NCBI RefSeq assembly: GCF_013248975.1
Contig: NZ_JABRWH010000001.1
Span: 4,050,001 to 4,114,000 of the forward strand
Source of the DNA: Neobacillus endophyticus
Lineage (GTDB): Bacteria > Bacillota > Bacilli > Bacillales > Cytobacillaceae
DNA: 64,000 bases
Direction of reading: 5' to 3'
Part shown: positions 25,982 through 33,616 of the stretch, one piece after another
Layout of the letters: the number at the start of each line of letters is the position of its first letter
Numbering within the stretch: the first letter of the stretch is position 1
Notes under the pieces: model-generated
Told to the model about the DNA's origin: nothing
What the model saw: the letters and a program-made list of their open reading frames with translations, nothing else
The model's database searches: none
Translations under genes and position numbers: made by a program

Positions 25982-26199
25982 ACTGGATTTCTATGAATCT
26001 TTTCAAAAGATAAATCTGTTAAAATTTTGGATGATCGTTTTACAATAATGACGTAATTCACTGTCCAAATATAGGCTGGAATTTGTTCATCATCTTTGAA
26101 CATCATGGCCTCGAATTCATCGCCAACAGTTTCTTCGAAAAACTCTCGAGTGTACACATCGGCATCTGTTGAGAAGTTTCTCCATTCACAAACTAACAT
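25972..26199 (-). CDS. 75-residue protein of unknown function upstream of adhE
   Basis: Soluble, acidic in the middle, not recognised. It begins MLVCEWRNFSTDADVYTR, then FFEETVGDEFEAMMFKDDEQ and a hydrophobic beta-like stretch YIWTVNYVIIVKRSSK. The ATG at 26199 has AGGTG 6 bases upstream; the GTG at 26208 overlaps that site. Its stop is 68 bp before adhE on the same strand, with the Rex operator between. It might be transcribed with adhE from an upstream promoter. Confidence 0.6.
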   Translation of the reverse strand: MLVCEWRNFSTDADVYTREFFEETVGDEFEAMMFKDDEQIPAYIWTVNYVIIVKRSSKILTDLSFEKIHRNPVCE

Positions 26200-26335
26200 C
26201 TGTATCACCTCTAGTTCCTTTATGTTTCAAATGATAGCATGGAATGTTGAGCAAAAACCGCCCAATAATTGAACAAATATTGAAGAAATTGTATCCAAAT
26301 TGTTAATAATGAAAACCTTTTATACCGCTATTTTT

Positions 26336-26349
26336 TGAAAGCGTTTTTA
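26336..26349. promoter_or_regulatory. cre-like site between the adhE-side and sulfite-oxidase-fold genes
   Basis: TGAAAGCGTTTTTA fits the cre consensus at 13 of 14 positions. It lies between divergent genes and could act on either. The interval 26200-26511 also holds one GGTGTCAGGCACC copy (26439-26451). Confidence 0.4.
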
Positions 26350-26438
26350 AGAAAACGTCATCATCCCTTTCATACCAACAGTAAACTCCCCTATTTTTAT
26401 AACTAATACAGTTTTCTTTTTATAAACGAAACAGAATT

Positions 26439-26451
26439 GGTGTCAGGCACC
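26439..26451. repeat. GGTGTCAGGCACC dispersed palindrome, copy 2
   Basis: Exact 13-mer with no T run or second arm next to it, 60 bp before the sulfite-oxidase-fold gene. Here it does not look like a terminator. Confidence 0.7.
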
Positions 26452-26511
26452 AGCAGATTTCTTAATATCTGGCATACATATGAATATAAACTGGATTTTA
26501 AGGAGGACTAC

Positions 26512-27582
26512 ATGTATAAAACATCCTATCCTTATGGAAAGCCATCGTTAGTGGTACGGAATTTAATGCCTGAAAACAAGGAGACGCCGATTGAGTTTTT
26601 GGAGGATCATGTAGTTGATAATAAACTTTTCTATAGAAGGAATCACTTCTTATATCCGCAACTGACAAATGAAGGTTTTTGGCTTCCGATCAATGGGTTT
26701 ATCCATTCACCTGCGTTATTTTCAATGAAAGATTTGTTGAGGCTTCCTTCAAAAACGATCAAGGTTGTCATGGAATGTGCCGGTAATAAGCGACATTTTT
26801 TCGAACCAAAGGTTTTTGGGGAACAATGGGAAAAAGGAGCGATTAGTCAGGGATACTGGAAAGGTGTACCATTGAAATCTTTACTGGAACTTGTCGGAGT
26901 GAAGAATGGTGCAAAAGAGGTCGTCTTTGAAGGTTATGATTACGGGGAAAAAACAAACTTGGATCAAGTTGTGCCTTTTTCACGCAGTTTACCATTAGAA
27001 AAAGCGATGCATCCAGATACCATAATAGCTTATGAATATAATCAGCAGCCGATAGGGTTCCAGCATGGATACCCATTACGTTTAATTGTTCCACAATGGT
27101 ATGCAATGGCGTCGGTAAAGTGGCTGAAACAGATCACTGTTGTTGACAATGAATTCAACGGTCCATTTCAGACCGATGATTATGTCTACTATCCAAAAAA
27201 TGATAACAATTCAGACTCCTATCCGGTCACGTTCATGAATGTCAACTCTACCATTCAAAAACCGCTTCATATGCAAATCCTGCAGACAGGAAAACACATC
27301 ATCAAAGGGATTGCCTGGACAGGTAAAGGGATTATTTCAAAAGTTGAGATTAGTATCAATAACGGAGAATCTTGGCATAAAGCTATAATAGTAAACCAAG
27401 CGATGGAGCCATATGGCTGGGTTGCTTGGAGATGGGAATGGAGTGCCCTTGATAGAGGAGAATATACTATTCTCTCAAGAGCTGCTGATTCTCTTAACCG
27501 CATCCAGCCCCTTCTGCCTTTTTGGAACCGTAAAGGTTATGGATACAATGCTGTTGACAAAATCAAAGTCAAAATTGAATAG
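26512..27582 (+). CDS. Sulfite-oxidase-fold molybdopterin oxidoreductase
   Basis: 356 residues. The molybdopterin domain holds the cofactor Cys89 (KVVMECAGNKR), and the substrate/cofactor segments QGYWKGVPLKSLLE, VFEGYDYGE and GFQHGYPLRLIVP follow. A C-terminal dimerisation domain ends GYGYNAVDKIKVKIE. There is no heme domain and no Tat or Sec signal, so it probably works in the cytoplasm. The substrate is unknown; the family contains sulfite oxidases and sulfoxide-type reductases. The ATG at 26512 has AAGGAGG; the longer ORF would be read through the 13-bp repeat, which argues against it. Confidence 0.86.
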   Translation: MYKTSYPYGKPSLVVRNLMPENKETPIEFLEDHVVDNKLFYRRNHFLYPQLTNEGFWLPINGFIHSPALFSMKDLLRLPSKTIKVVMECAGNKRHFFEPKVFGEQWEKGAISQGYWKGVPLKSLLELVGVKNGAKEVVFEGYDYGEKTNLDQVVPFSRSLPLEKAMHPDTIIAYEYNQQPIGFQHGYPLRLIVPQWYAMASVKWLKQITVVDNEFNGPFQTDDYVYYPKNDNNSDSYPVTFMNVNSTIQKPLHMQILQTGKHIIKGIAWTGKGIISKVEISINNGESWHKAIIVNQAMEPYGWVAWRWEWSALDRGEYTILSRAADSLNRIQPLLPFWNRKGYGYNAVDKIKVKIE

Positions 27583-27588
27583 CACATT

Positions 27589-27601
27589 GGTGTCAGGCAC
27601 C
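27589..27601. repeat. GGTGTCAGGCACC dispersed palindrome, copy 3
   Basis: Exact copy 7 bp past the sulfite-oxidase-fold gene stop and 10 bp before the terminator hairpin. Confidence 0.75.
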
Positions 27602-27610
27602 AAATTAAAA

Positions 27611-27659
27611 ACCAAAAGGCTGAATGTAAGTGAATCTTGTTTTCATTCAGCCTTTTGGT
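27611..27659. terminator. Bidirectional terminator between the oxidoreductase and VanW genes
   Basis: A perfect 16-bp stem (27611-27626 with 27644-27659) and a 17-nt loop lie between convergent genes; AT-rich tracts flank both sides. Confidence 0.75.
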
Positions 27660-27662
27660 ATA

Positions 27663-28664
27663 TTATTTATTTTTTTTCGTTAAAAGGCTTTGATAAGCGA
27701 TTGAAGTTCTAATCTGTACTGTAATGGATCCTTTTCCATAAATGGTTGTTATAAGGATTGGCACTCCGGTTGTATTCTGAAACCGAAAATCGGGTCCGCC
27801 ATAGGATACTGTTGCATCCCTGCCTGAAGGAACATAGCCCACTGATAGGGAATGATGATGCTTTTCAATATAGTTCACTTTAATTTGATCAACGGCATTG
27901 AACAATGTAGAAGAAGTTTGGCAAATGCCTCCGCCAACGCCATTTACAAGTTTCTTATTCACGATTTCTTTTGCCGGCTGATATCCATGTGCAGCATCAC
28001 TTGGACCTATGGTTGTATTAAACGAAAATATATCTTGTGCACCTACAATAACGTTATTAATCGCTTGGGCAGAAAGCTCAATATTTTTTGAACGCCCTAC
28101 AACTGAACCGCTAAAATAAGTTGTGTACGAGGCTGCCACTACCTCTTTTAGATGGGAAGCATCCTCCGGTTTATAACCGCTTTGTGAAACATAAAGCGGA
28201 AGGTCCACATCACCGCCCGTTACGGAAGCTTCCATCACTTTCTCAACTAATTCTGATTCCTGCAATATGATTTGCGGCTTCCCTTTCATAATTCGGCCAT
28301 TGTTATCTATTTTATCGAGAACCATCCTTTGATCATATCCAGCAGTTGTTCCCGTTCCCCTTGCAAGTGCTTTTGCCCATTTTTCAATCTCTTTTTTATA
28401 AACCGTTTGATTCGTATCATATCCCATTTCTTTGGGTATAAATGTTTTCAAGATTGCTTTTGAATTTGGGTCTATGACATTGACGATCCTCGGCTTTTGT
28501 TCAACCGTTTTTGGTTGATTTTGCTGCGTTTTGTCAGTCTTTTTCGTTGTTTCCGCGGAATTCAGTTTTATAGAAGGCTTGTTTGCTGTTTTCTCTGAGC
28601 ACCCTGCCATACCTATGAAACTACTAATGAATAAAATGAAAATCAACCTTCTCCGTTTTAACAT
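27663..28664 (-). CDS. VanW-domain lipoprotein
   Basis: 333 residues. A lipoprotein signal (FILFISSFIGMAGCS, Cys at about 23) is followed by a polar Lys/Gln linker. The C-terminal part is the VanW domain (FSFNTTIGP, GYQPAKEIVNKK, GVGGGICQTSSTLFNA, HHHSLSVGYVPSGRDATV). It sits on the outer face of the membrane. VanW proteins occur near vancomycin-resistance and cell-wall genes, but their activity is unsettled. The ATG at 28664 has GGGAG at 12 bases, slightly far. Monocistronic. Confidence 0.85.
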   Translation of the reverse strand: MLKRRRLIFILFISSFIGMAGCSEKTANKPSIKLNSAETTKKTDKTQQNQPKTVEQKPRIVNVIDPNSKAILKTFIPKEMGYDTNQTVYKKEIEKWAKALARGTGTTAGYDQRMVLDKIDNNGRIMKGKPQIILQESELVEKVMEASVTGGDVDLPLYVSQSGYKPEDASHLKEVVAASYTTYFSGSVVGRSKNIELSAQAINNVIVGAQDIFSFNTTIGPSDAAHGYQPAKEIVNKKLVNGVGGGICQTSSTLFNAVDQIKVNYIEKHHHSLSVGYVPSGRDATVSYGGPDFRFQNTTGVPILITTIYGKGSITVQIRTSIAYQSLLTKKNK

Positions 28665-28802
28665 TTTCAGCAACTTCTCCCTTTGCAAAAATATTCCTGA
28701 TGTTTCCACCACTCAGCTATCCTATTCCTGTAAATCTAACAATATAACTAAAGGTATTAGCCTATTTTCAATAACTTTTTTCATTCTTAAACTTCTGCCT
28801 GA

Positions 28803-28831
28803 AACAACATCGCACATGTCCACATACGATA
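28803..28831 (+). promoter_or_regulatory. Mother-cell (sigma-E/sigma-K-like) promoter of the SR-repeat gene
   Basis: CATACGATA at 28823-28831 fits the sigma-K -10 consensus CATANNNTA and nearly fits sigma-E CATACAMT. An AAACAAC stretch at about 28802-28808 could be the -35. It lies 60 bp before the start codon. Confidence 0.5.
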
Positions 28832-28890
28832 GAGCAATGAGAGGTTAAAAGGAATCTTTCAGTTTAAAAAATTATTGGAGGTGTCATTCA

Positions 28891-29271
28891 ATGGAAAGAT
28901 ATACTGCATTGGATATTAAAGAAGCTGTTCAAGAGATTGAAGATTTAGGATTAGGTGAATTCTTATTCCAAGATCCTCGCGGCCAACGCTCAAGCCGCCG
29001 TCGTTCTTCTCGTCGTTCTTCTCGCGGTACAAACCGTCGCTCTTCTCGCCGTTCAAGCCGCCGTTCTTCTCGCCGCTCGAGCCGTCGATCCAACCGCTCA
29101 AGCCGCCGTTCTTCTCGTCGCTCGAGCCGTCGATCAAGCCGCTCAAGCCGCCGCTCTTCTCGGCGCTCAAGCCGCCGCTCTTCTCGCCGCTCGAGCCGTC
29201 GATCCAGCCGCTCAAGCCGCCGTTCTTCTCGCCGTTCTCAAGGTCCAGGTCCAGGTCCTTTAGGCCGTTAA
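28891..29271 (+). CDS. Ser/Arg-repeat protein, probable spore-coat type
   Basis: 126 residues. The first ~31 form a non-repetitive acidic helix (MERYTALDIKEAVQEIEDLG). Residues ~33-115 are almost entirely Ser and Arg in RRSSRRSS-type units, and the tail is GPGPGPLGR. A GGAGGTG site lies 7 bases before the ATG. The repeat DNA uses mixed TCT/AGC/TCA and CGT/CGC codons, so the protein repeat is kept while bases vary, which suggests selection on the protein. Phosphorylated basic repeat proteins such as CotG build spore coats, and the upstream mother-cell-like promoter fits; this is inference. DNA or RNA binding is an alternative. Confidence 0.78.
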   Translation: MERYTALDIKEAVQEIEDLGLGEFLFQDPRGQRSSRRRSSRRSSRGTNRRSSRRSSRRSSRRSSRRSNRSSRRSSRRSSRRSSRSSRRSSRRSSRRSSRRSSRRSSRSSRRSSRRSQGPGPGPLGR

Positions 29272-29292
29272 AGATCAAGCATTTGGACCAGT

Positions 29293-29320
29293 AAAAAAGC
29301 ACTCAATTGAGTGCTTTTTT
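29293..29320. terminator. Bidirectional terminator between the SR-repeat and hydrogenase genes
   Basis: A perfect palindrome AAAAAAGCACTCAA / TTGAGTGCTTTTTT between convergent genes. Confidence 0.9.
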
Positions 29321-29347
29321 AGTCTGACATTCTGAGAACCTATTTCT

Positions 29348-30196
29348 TTATGATTTTTTCTTCTTGGTACAAAATCCTCCCTTATCCCAAAAATCTTTTT
29401 CTGAACAGCCTATACAGGTAAATCCTGCTGAAATACAACGATCTAACCCCAATGACTCACATGCATTAAATGCAGTAGGGCCTTTGCATCCCAGTTTAAA
29501 TAGGCAATATCCTTTTAATGCCTTTTCATCATCGTATGATTCCGCGAAAAGTTTTTGGTCAAAATAATTTTTCCTATGGCAGGTAAGATGAACAGTCGTC
29601 TGATAGAACAATTTGGGGCGGAGCTTTTTATCGAGCACTGGCAGCACTCCATGAAAATGGATATGCAGCAAGGTCCCAATCATTACTTCCGGTATGGGAG
29701 GACAGCCAGGTACGAGAGCAACTGGTATATTTTCTGGAATAATGGATCTGATATCAACGGAATTCGTTGGATTTAAACCAGCTGCAGTGATGCCTCCCCA
29801 GGCTGAACAACTGCCGAAAGCAATAACGGCCTTGGCATGTTTTGCTGCAGCAATGATTTCCTCTCTTACAGATTTTCCTGCAATCATAAGGAATTCATCA
29901 CTTCCCGGTATCCCGCCTTCAACAGCCAGTACATATTCTCCTTTATATTTTTCAAAAATAGCCTCTTTATGTTCTTCCGCCTGAAGGCCGCTCGCAGCTG
30001 AAAGAAGTTCACTGTATTCCAAGGAAATAAAATTAAGCATGGTATCCAGTGCAGTCGGTTCAAAAGAACGAGTAAAGGCCTCCTTGCAGCCAGTACAGTC
30101 CAAAGCACTGATCCAAATAACAGGAAGGCGGTTATCCGTATTTAGCAGCATTTCTTCCGTAACGTTAACAGCCTCTAACCAATTGTAAGTTGACAT
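29348..30196 (-). CDS. [NiFe]-hydrogenase small subunit, leaderless and orphan
   Basis: 282 residues. All Fe-S ligands of a group-1-type small subunit are visible: proximal Cys34, Cys37, Cys130, Cys165 (DCTGCKEAFTRS, GSCSAWGG, PGCPPIPE); distal His203, Cys206, Cys231, Cys237; medial Cys246, Cys261, Cys264 (CIGCSEKDFWDKGGF). The usual Tat leader and C-terminal membrane anchor are absent: the ATG with an AAAGGAG site opens right before the core and it stops 18 residues past the last ligand. No large subunit or maturation gene is next to it; both neighbours are unrelated. A Fnr/Rex dyad lies 106 bp upstream. It may partner with a large subunit elsewhere or be a relic that kept its ligands. Confidence 0.88.
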   Translation of the reverse strand: MSTYNWLEAVNVTEEMLLNTDNRLPVIWISALDCTGCKEAFTRSFEPTALDTMLNFISLEYSELLSAASGLQAEEHKEAIFEKYKGEYVLAVEGGIPGSDEFLMIAGKSVREEIIAAAKHAKAVIAFGSCSAWGGITAAGLNPTNSVDIRSIIPENIPVALVPGCPPIPEVMIGTLLHIHFHGVLPVLDKKLRPKLFYQTTVHLTCHRKNYFDQKLFAESYDDEKALKGYCLFKLGCKGPTAFNACESLGLDRCISAGFTCIGCSEKDFWDKGGFCTKKKKS

Positions 30197-30301
30197 ATAC
30201 CATTACTCCTTTTAGGTGGAATGCATTGTAAAATGTTTAAAACCATTTATTATTCGAATTCACCTGAAGTATATTTCCTTAGGTTTTGCCTGTCTATTAA
30301 A

Positions 30302-30319
30302 ATGTGAATAAATTCACAA
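30302..30319. promoter_or_regulatory. Fnr/Rex dyad upstream of the hydrogenase subunit gene
   Basis: ATGTGAATAAATTCACAA contains a perfect Fnr box (TGTGA-N6-TCACA, 30303-30318) and also fits the Rex consensus at all fixed positions but the first. Anaerobic or redox control of the hydrogenase gene is the likely role. Confidence 0.7.
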
Positions 30320-30364
30320 ATAATTCTTTGAATCTTTATTCAACTTGTCAATAAAGTTTATATA

Positions 30365-30395
30365 CAAAAACAGCCATCCCGATTGAAATGGCTGT
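30365..30395 (-). terminator. Terminator of the proline dehydrogenase gene
   Basis: ACAGCCAT (30370-30377) pairs with ATGGCTGT (30388-30395); the minus strand continues into TTTTTG. Confidence 0.8.
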
Positions 30396-30399
30396 CAAC

Positions 30400-30412
30400 G
30401 GTGTCAGGCACC
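30400..30412. repeat. GGTGTCAGGCACC dispersed palindrome, copy 4
   Basis: Exact copy between the proline dehydrogenase stop (30418) and its terminator stem. Confidence 0.75.
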
Positions 30413-30417
30413 AATGG

Positions 30418-31401
30418 TTAGCGGCGTTTTTTCTTTGCATTTTTTGTCATTCTTCCTAAGACGAAAGCACTCGCTGCAACGCCAATGATGGTGTTGGTTT
30501 TTTTATTGAATACTTGTTTTGCCACAAGATTTAAATTTTGAGGTCTTTCTGCAAGTCGGCGCATGAAATATCCGTACCAATCATTTCCGAACGGAACATA
30601 GGTACAGAAATTGTAGCCTGCGCTCGCTAATTTTAATTGAAGATCTTTACGGAAACCGTATAGCATTTGAAACTCAAATTTATCTAGTGGAATATCGTTC
30701 TTTTTCACGAATTCCTTCACATGATTGATGATGTGATGGTCATGTGTCGCAATGGAAGTAAACTTTCCATTCAACAAATGCCACTCCATAAGTTTAATAA
30801 AGTTCGCATCGATCTCTTGTTTATCTTGGTATGCAATTTCCGCAGGCTCTTTATATGCACCCTTAACGATTCGAAGACGGAAATTTTTATATTTTTCCAA
30901 GTATTCTTGTGCATCATGGAAATAAGCTTGAATCACGGTTCCTACATTGTCATATTCCAATGATAATTCGTCCAAGAGTTCGAAGGTTTGAGGTAAATGC
31001 CCGTGATCTTCCATATCAAAATTGACAAAAATGTCGTAACGGCTGGCTTTGTCAACAATTTCCCGTAAATTGTTGCGGCAAAAAGTATAATCGATATCAA
31101 GTCCTAATTGCGTCGGTTTTAATGAAATATGGGCGTCCACATTGTTTTCATGGATGGCTTCGATTACGTTTAAAATGTTTTCTTTTGCTGCGATGGCTTC
31201 TTCTTCTTTAAATACAAATTCGCCGAGATTATCTACCGTACAAGAAATTCCATGAGCATTCAGCTCTTTCATACTCTTGATCGCCTCATCGATATTTGTG
31301 CCAGCAACAACACTCTGCGCGCCTAATTTTAAACCATATTTTTTTGCTGCACTATTTAAAAACTGATTTTGCGATAAACCCATAAAAAAGTCTTTCAACA
31401 T
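30418..31401 (-). CDS. Proline dehydrogenase
   Basis: 327 residues, the monofunctional FAD-linked PRODH barrel. It oxidises proline to pyrroline-5-carboxylate and feeds electrons to the quinone pool. Typical segments are HISLKPTQLGLDID, NFDMEDHG, VIQAYFHDAQEYL, LRIVKGAYKEP, IATHDHHII, FQMLYGFRKDLQ and YVPFGNDWYGYFMRRLAERP. The tail has a short hydrophobic stretch and a basic end. AAGGAG precedes the ATG. No P5C dehydrogenase gene is adjacent. Bacillus has two such paralogs (PutB, FadM); which one this is cannot be told. Confidence 0.93.
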   Translation of the reverse strand: MLKDFFMGLSQNQFLNSAAKKYGLKLGAQSVVAGTNIDEAIKSMKELNAHGISCTVDNLGEFVFKEEEAIAAKENILNVIEAIHENNVDAHISLKPTQLGLDIDYTFCRNNLREIVDKASRYDIFVNFDMEDHGHLPQTFELLDELSLEYDNVGTVIQAYFHDAQEYLEKYKNFRLRIVKGAYKEPAEIAYQDKQEIDANFIKLMEWHLLNGKFTSIATHDHHIINHVKEFVKKNDIPLDKFEFQMLYGFRKDLQLKLASAGYNFCTYVPFGNDWYGYFMRRLAERPQNLNLVAKQVFNKKTNTIIGVAASAFVLGRMTKNAKKKRR

Positions 31402-31435
31402 AGCAGATACTCCTTATTGATGTATTTATAAAATT

Positions 31436-31465
31436 ATTATAGCATACGCTTTCATAAAACTTTAA
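31436..31465 (-). promoter_or_regulatory. Probable sigma-A promoter of the proline dehydrogenase gene
   Basis: Minus-strand TTAAAG (31460-31465), an 18-bp spacer and a consensus TATAAT (31436-31441), 35 bp before the ATG. Confidence 0.5.
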
Positions 31466-31516
31466 TTTGTGAATTTTCTCAAAATGAGCACCTGGCACCA
31501 GATGATTTTTATAAAT

Positions 31517-31546
31517 AAAAAACTGCCCAAAAATGGATATGGGCAG
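31517..31546 (-). terminator. Terminator of the stand-alone ftsZ
   Basis: CTGCCCA (31523-31529) pairs with TGGGCAG (31540-31546) around a 10-nt loop; the minus strand continues TTTTTTATTT. Confidence 0.85.
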
Positions 31547-31563
31547 CCTTTTTATGGTTTTTA

Positions 31564-32724
31564 CTAGCGATCTCTGTTACGATTTCGCAGGAATGTTGGT
31601 ATATCCAAGAAACTTTCAGAATCGGATGACTGTTGTACATGGCTTTGTGACATATTGTCTGATTCCTCGATTTTCTTCCGGTCATAATTTCCGGTATCTT
31701 CATTTTTAGAATATAATGTGGCAGCCGGTTTTATTATTGGCTCCTGCATGCGATTTGATACGGATGGCACCTGGTCGGTAAAACCAGTGGCGATGACTGT
31801 AATCATGATTTCATCTTTTAAGCTTTCATTAATAATGGATCCAAAAATCATGTTAAGATCGCGATCTGCGGCAGAAGCCACAATATCTGCCGCTTCTTGT
31901 ACTTCATATAGACTTAAATTAACACCACCGGTAATGTTCATTAAAACACCTTGAGCCCCGTCGATGGAAGTCTCGAGCAGCGGACTGGAAATGGCTTTTT
32001 TCGCTGCTTCTACTGCCCTATTTTCTCCCTTAGCAATTCCTATTCCCATTAAAGCTGTTCCTTGATTGGACATAATCGTCTTAACATCCGCAAAGTCTAG
32101 GTTGATTAACCCCGGAACAGCAATTAAGTCTGATATTCCTTTAACTCCTTGACGAAGTACATTATCCGCTTCCCGGAAGGCTTCGACCATTGGGGTCCTC
32201 TTGTCCACAATCTGAAGAAGACGATCATTTGGTACAATAATCAATGTATCTACTGCTTCTTTCATTAATTTAATCCCGTTCGCCGCATTAACCGCTCGTT
32301 TATGGCCTTCAAATTTAAAAGGACGTGTCACAACGCCAATTGTTAAGGCGCCTAATTCATGAGCAATTTGCGCGATGGCTGGTGCTGCACCGGTACCAGT
32401 TCCGCCCCCCATTCCAGCGGTTACGAATACCATATCAGCGCCTTTTAAAACATCTTCAAGCTGCTGTCTGCTTTCTTCTACTGCTTTCCTGCCCACCTCT
32501 GGATTAGCTCCTGCTCCAAGTCCTCGAGTTAAAGAGGCGCCAATCTGCATCTTAATCTCTGCTTTAGAAAGTTTTAATGCTTGTGCGTCTGTATTTACTG
32601 CAATAAATTCTACTCCTTGAACCCCATCCTCAATCATACGGTTTACTGCATTATTGCCGCCGCCGCCAACACCAATTACCTTTATTCTCGCTACTTGATC
32701 TATATCCATGTCAAAATCCCACAT
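31564..32724 (-). CDS. ftsZ: FtsZ, stand-alone copy (probable second paralog)
   Basis: 386 residues, a complete FtsZ. It has the nucleotide-binding [19 protein letters not shown], the tubulin signature [15 protein letters not shown], the T7-loop region [14 protein letters not shown] and the C-terminal FtsA/SepF/ZapA-binding peptide [13 protein letters not shown] after a short linker. GGAGGG precedes the ATG. ftsZ normally follows ftsA in the division (dcw) cluster; here it stands alone between proline dehydrogenase and a divergent ogt, with its own terminator. It is therefore probably an additional copy; only the rest of the genome can show that. All GTPase motifs are intact, so it is likely active or a modulator of the ring. 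Confidence 0.93.
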   Translation of the reverse strand: MWDFDMDIDQVARIKVIGVGGGGNNAVNRMIEDGVQGVEFIAVNTDAQALKLSKAEIKMQIGASLTRGLGAGANPEVGRKAVEESRQQLEDVLKGADMVFVTAGMGGGTGTGAAPAIAQIAHELGALTIGVVTRPFKFEGHKRAVNAANGIKLMKEAVDTLIIVPNDRLLQIVDKRTPMVEAFREADNVLRQGVKGISDLIAVPGLINLDFADVKTIMSNQGTALMGIGIAKGENRAVEAAKKAISSPLLETSIDGAQGVLMNITGGVNLSLYEVQEAADIVASAADRDLNMIFGSIINESLKDEIMITVIATGFTDQVPSVSNRMQEPIIKPAATLYSKNEDTGNYDRKKIEESDNMSQSHVQQSSDSESFLDIPTFLRNRNRDR

Positions 32725-33041
32725 TAAAGGTTCCCTCCTGCATTTCCTTCATAACTTAATATTCAAAAATTAATCACGGCCATTTATGCCCGCATAAAAG
32801 CTGTAATTTTTATTTATAACTAATATTTTACCAAGATAGAGAAATTTTTTATATAGTGGAAATGGTTTATTTAGCTAAATTTCGACTTATTTATTTATTT
32901 TTTTTGAAAGAAATATTCAAATTGATGAAAATTGACGATTTTTGTTTCAAAGATTTCTGGCCACTGGGTTACGGGGGTATGGAACTGTTGGCACCTATGA
33001 TAAACTGGTGAATATAAACAGTTCCTTGGAGGAGTTTTAAA
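32725..33041. other. Divergent intergenic region ftsZ / ogt
   Basis: 317 bp, very AT-rich in the middle, holding the two ribosome sites (GGAGGG for ftsZ, GGAGG for ogt). No clear hairpin, repeat or protein was seen. A TATGATAAA sequence near 32996 could be the ogt -10. Confidence 0.5.
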
Positions 33042-33572
33042 ATGGAAAATAAAATCATTTATTGGAGTGTTGTAAATTTTAATATATGGATATTTTACAT
33101 GGCGGCAACTAATGAAGGCCTATGTTTCGTTGGTTCCCTGAATGGTGAATTTACTGAACTGGCTGAGTGGGCTCAGAAAAAACTTGTACAATGTAAACTG
33201 CTACAGAATGACACTTTATTGCAGCCATATAAAGAGCAATTTATAGAATATTTCAGCGGAAAAAGAAAATCATTTACTTTTCCAATCGAATTTCATGGCA
33301 CACCTTTTCAACAGTCTGTTTGGCTTGAGCTTACCAAGATTCCATATGGTAGTACGTATTCCTATTCGGATATTGCCAATTTTCTGCAAAAACCTAATTC
33401 CGTTCGTGCTGTTGCCTCGGCAATTGGCGCAAATCCCGTTCTTATTACCATTCCATGTCATCGTGTGATAGGGAAAAATGGCAAACTAACAGGCTTTCGC
33501 GGCGGATTGGAAATGAAAGAGGAGCTTTTGAAGCTGGAAAATATCCATTTATCCTCCACTATTTCTTGCTAA
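33042..33572 (+). CDS. ogt: O6-alkylguanine-DNA alkyltransferase
   Basis: 176 residues. A suicide repair protein that moves alkyl groups from O6-alkylguanine to its own Cys139 in ITIPCHRVIGKNG. The helix-turn-helix segment TYSYSDIANFLQKPNSVRAVASAIGANP is typical. The N-terminal ~75 residues are the variable ribonuclease-like domain. GGAGG precedes the ATG at 9 bases. The next gene, a photoproduct-lyase-like radical SAM protein, lies 44 bp downstream on the same strand, so both may form a small DNA-repair operon. Confidence 0.93.
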   Translation: MENKIIYWSVVNFNIWIFYMAATNEGLCFVGSLNGEFTELAEWAQKKLVQCKLLQNDTLLQPYKEQFIEYFSGKRKSFTFPIEFHGTPFQQSVWLELTKIPYGSTYSYSDIANFLQKPNSVRAVASAIGANPVLITIPCHRVIGKNGKLTGFRGGLEMKEELLKLENIHLSSTISC

Positions 33573-33616
33573 ACGAGTTTGTCTAAAAATGTTCATTAAA
33601 AGCGAGGTTTATTCAT

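Noticed and set aside
28916..29302. 128-codon minus-strand and 102-codon plus-strand ORFs across the SR repeat, and a possible CRISPR-like array
   Set aside because: They are frame and strand shadows of the repeat. The repeat units are contiguous and coding, with no spacers, so it is not a CRISPR array.
31446..31459. cre-like sequence in the proline dehydrogenase promoter
   Set aside because: Only 11 of 14 consensus positions match, with key outer bases wrong.
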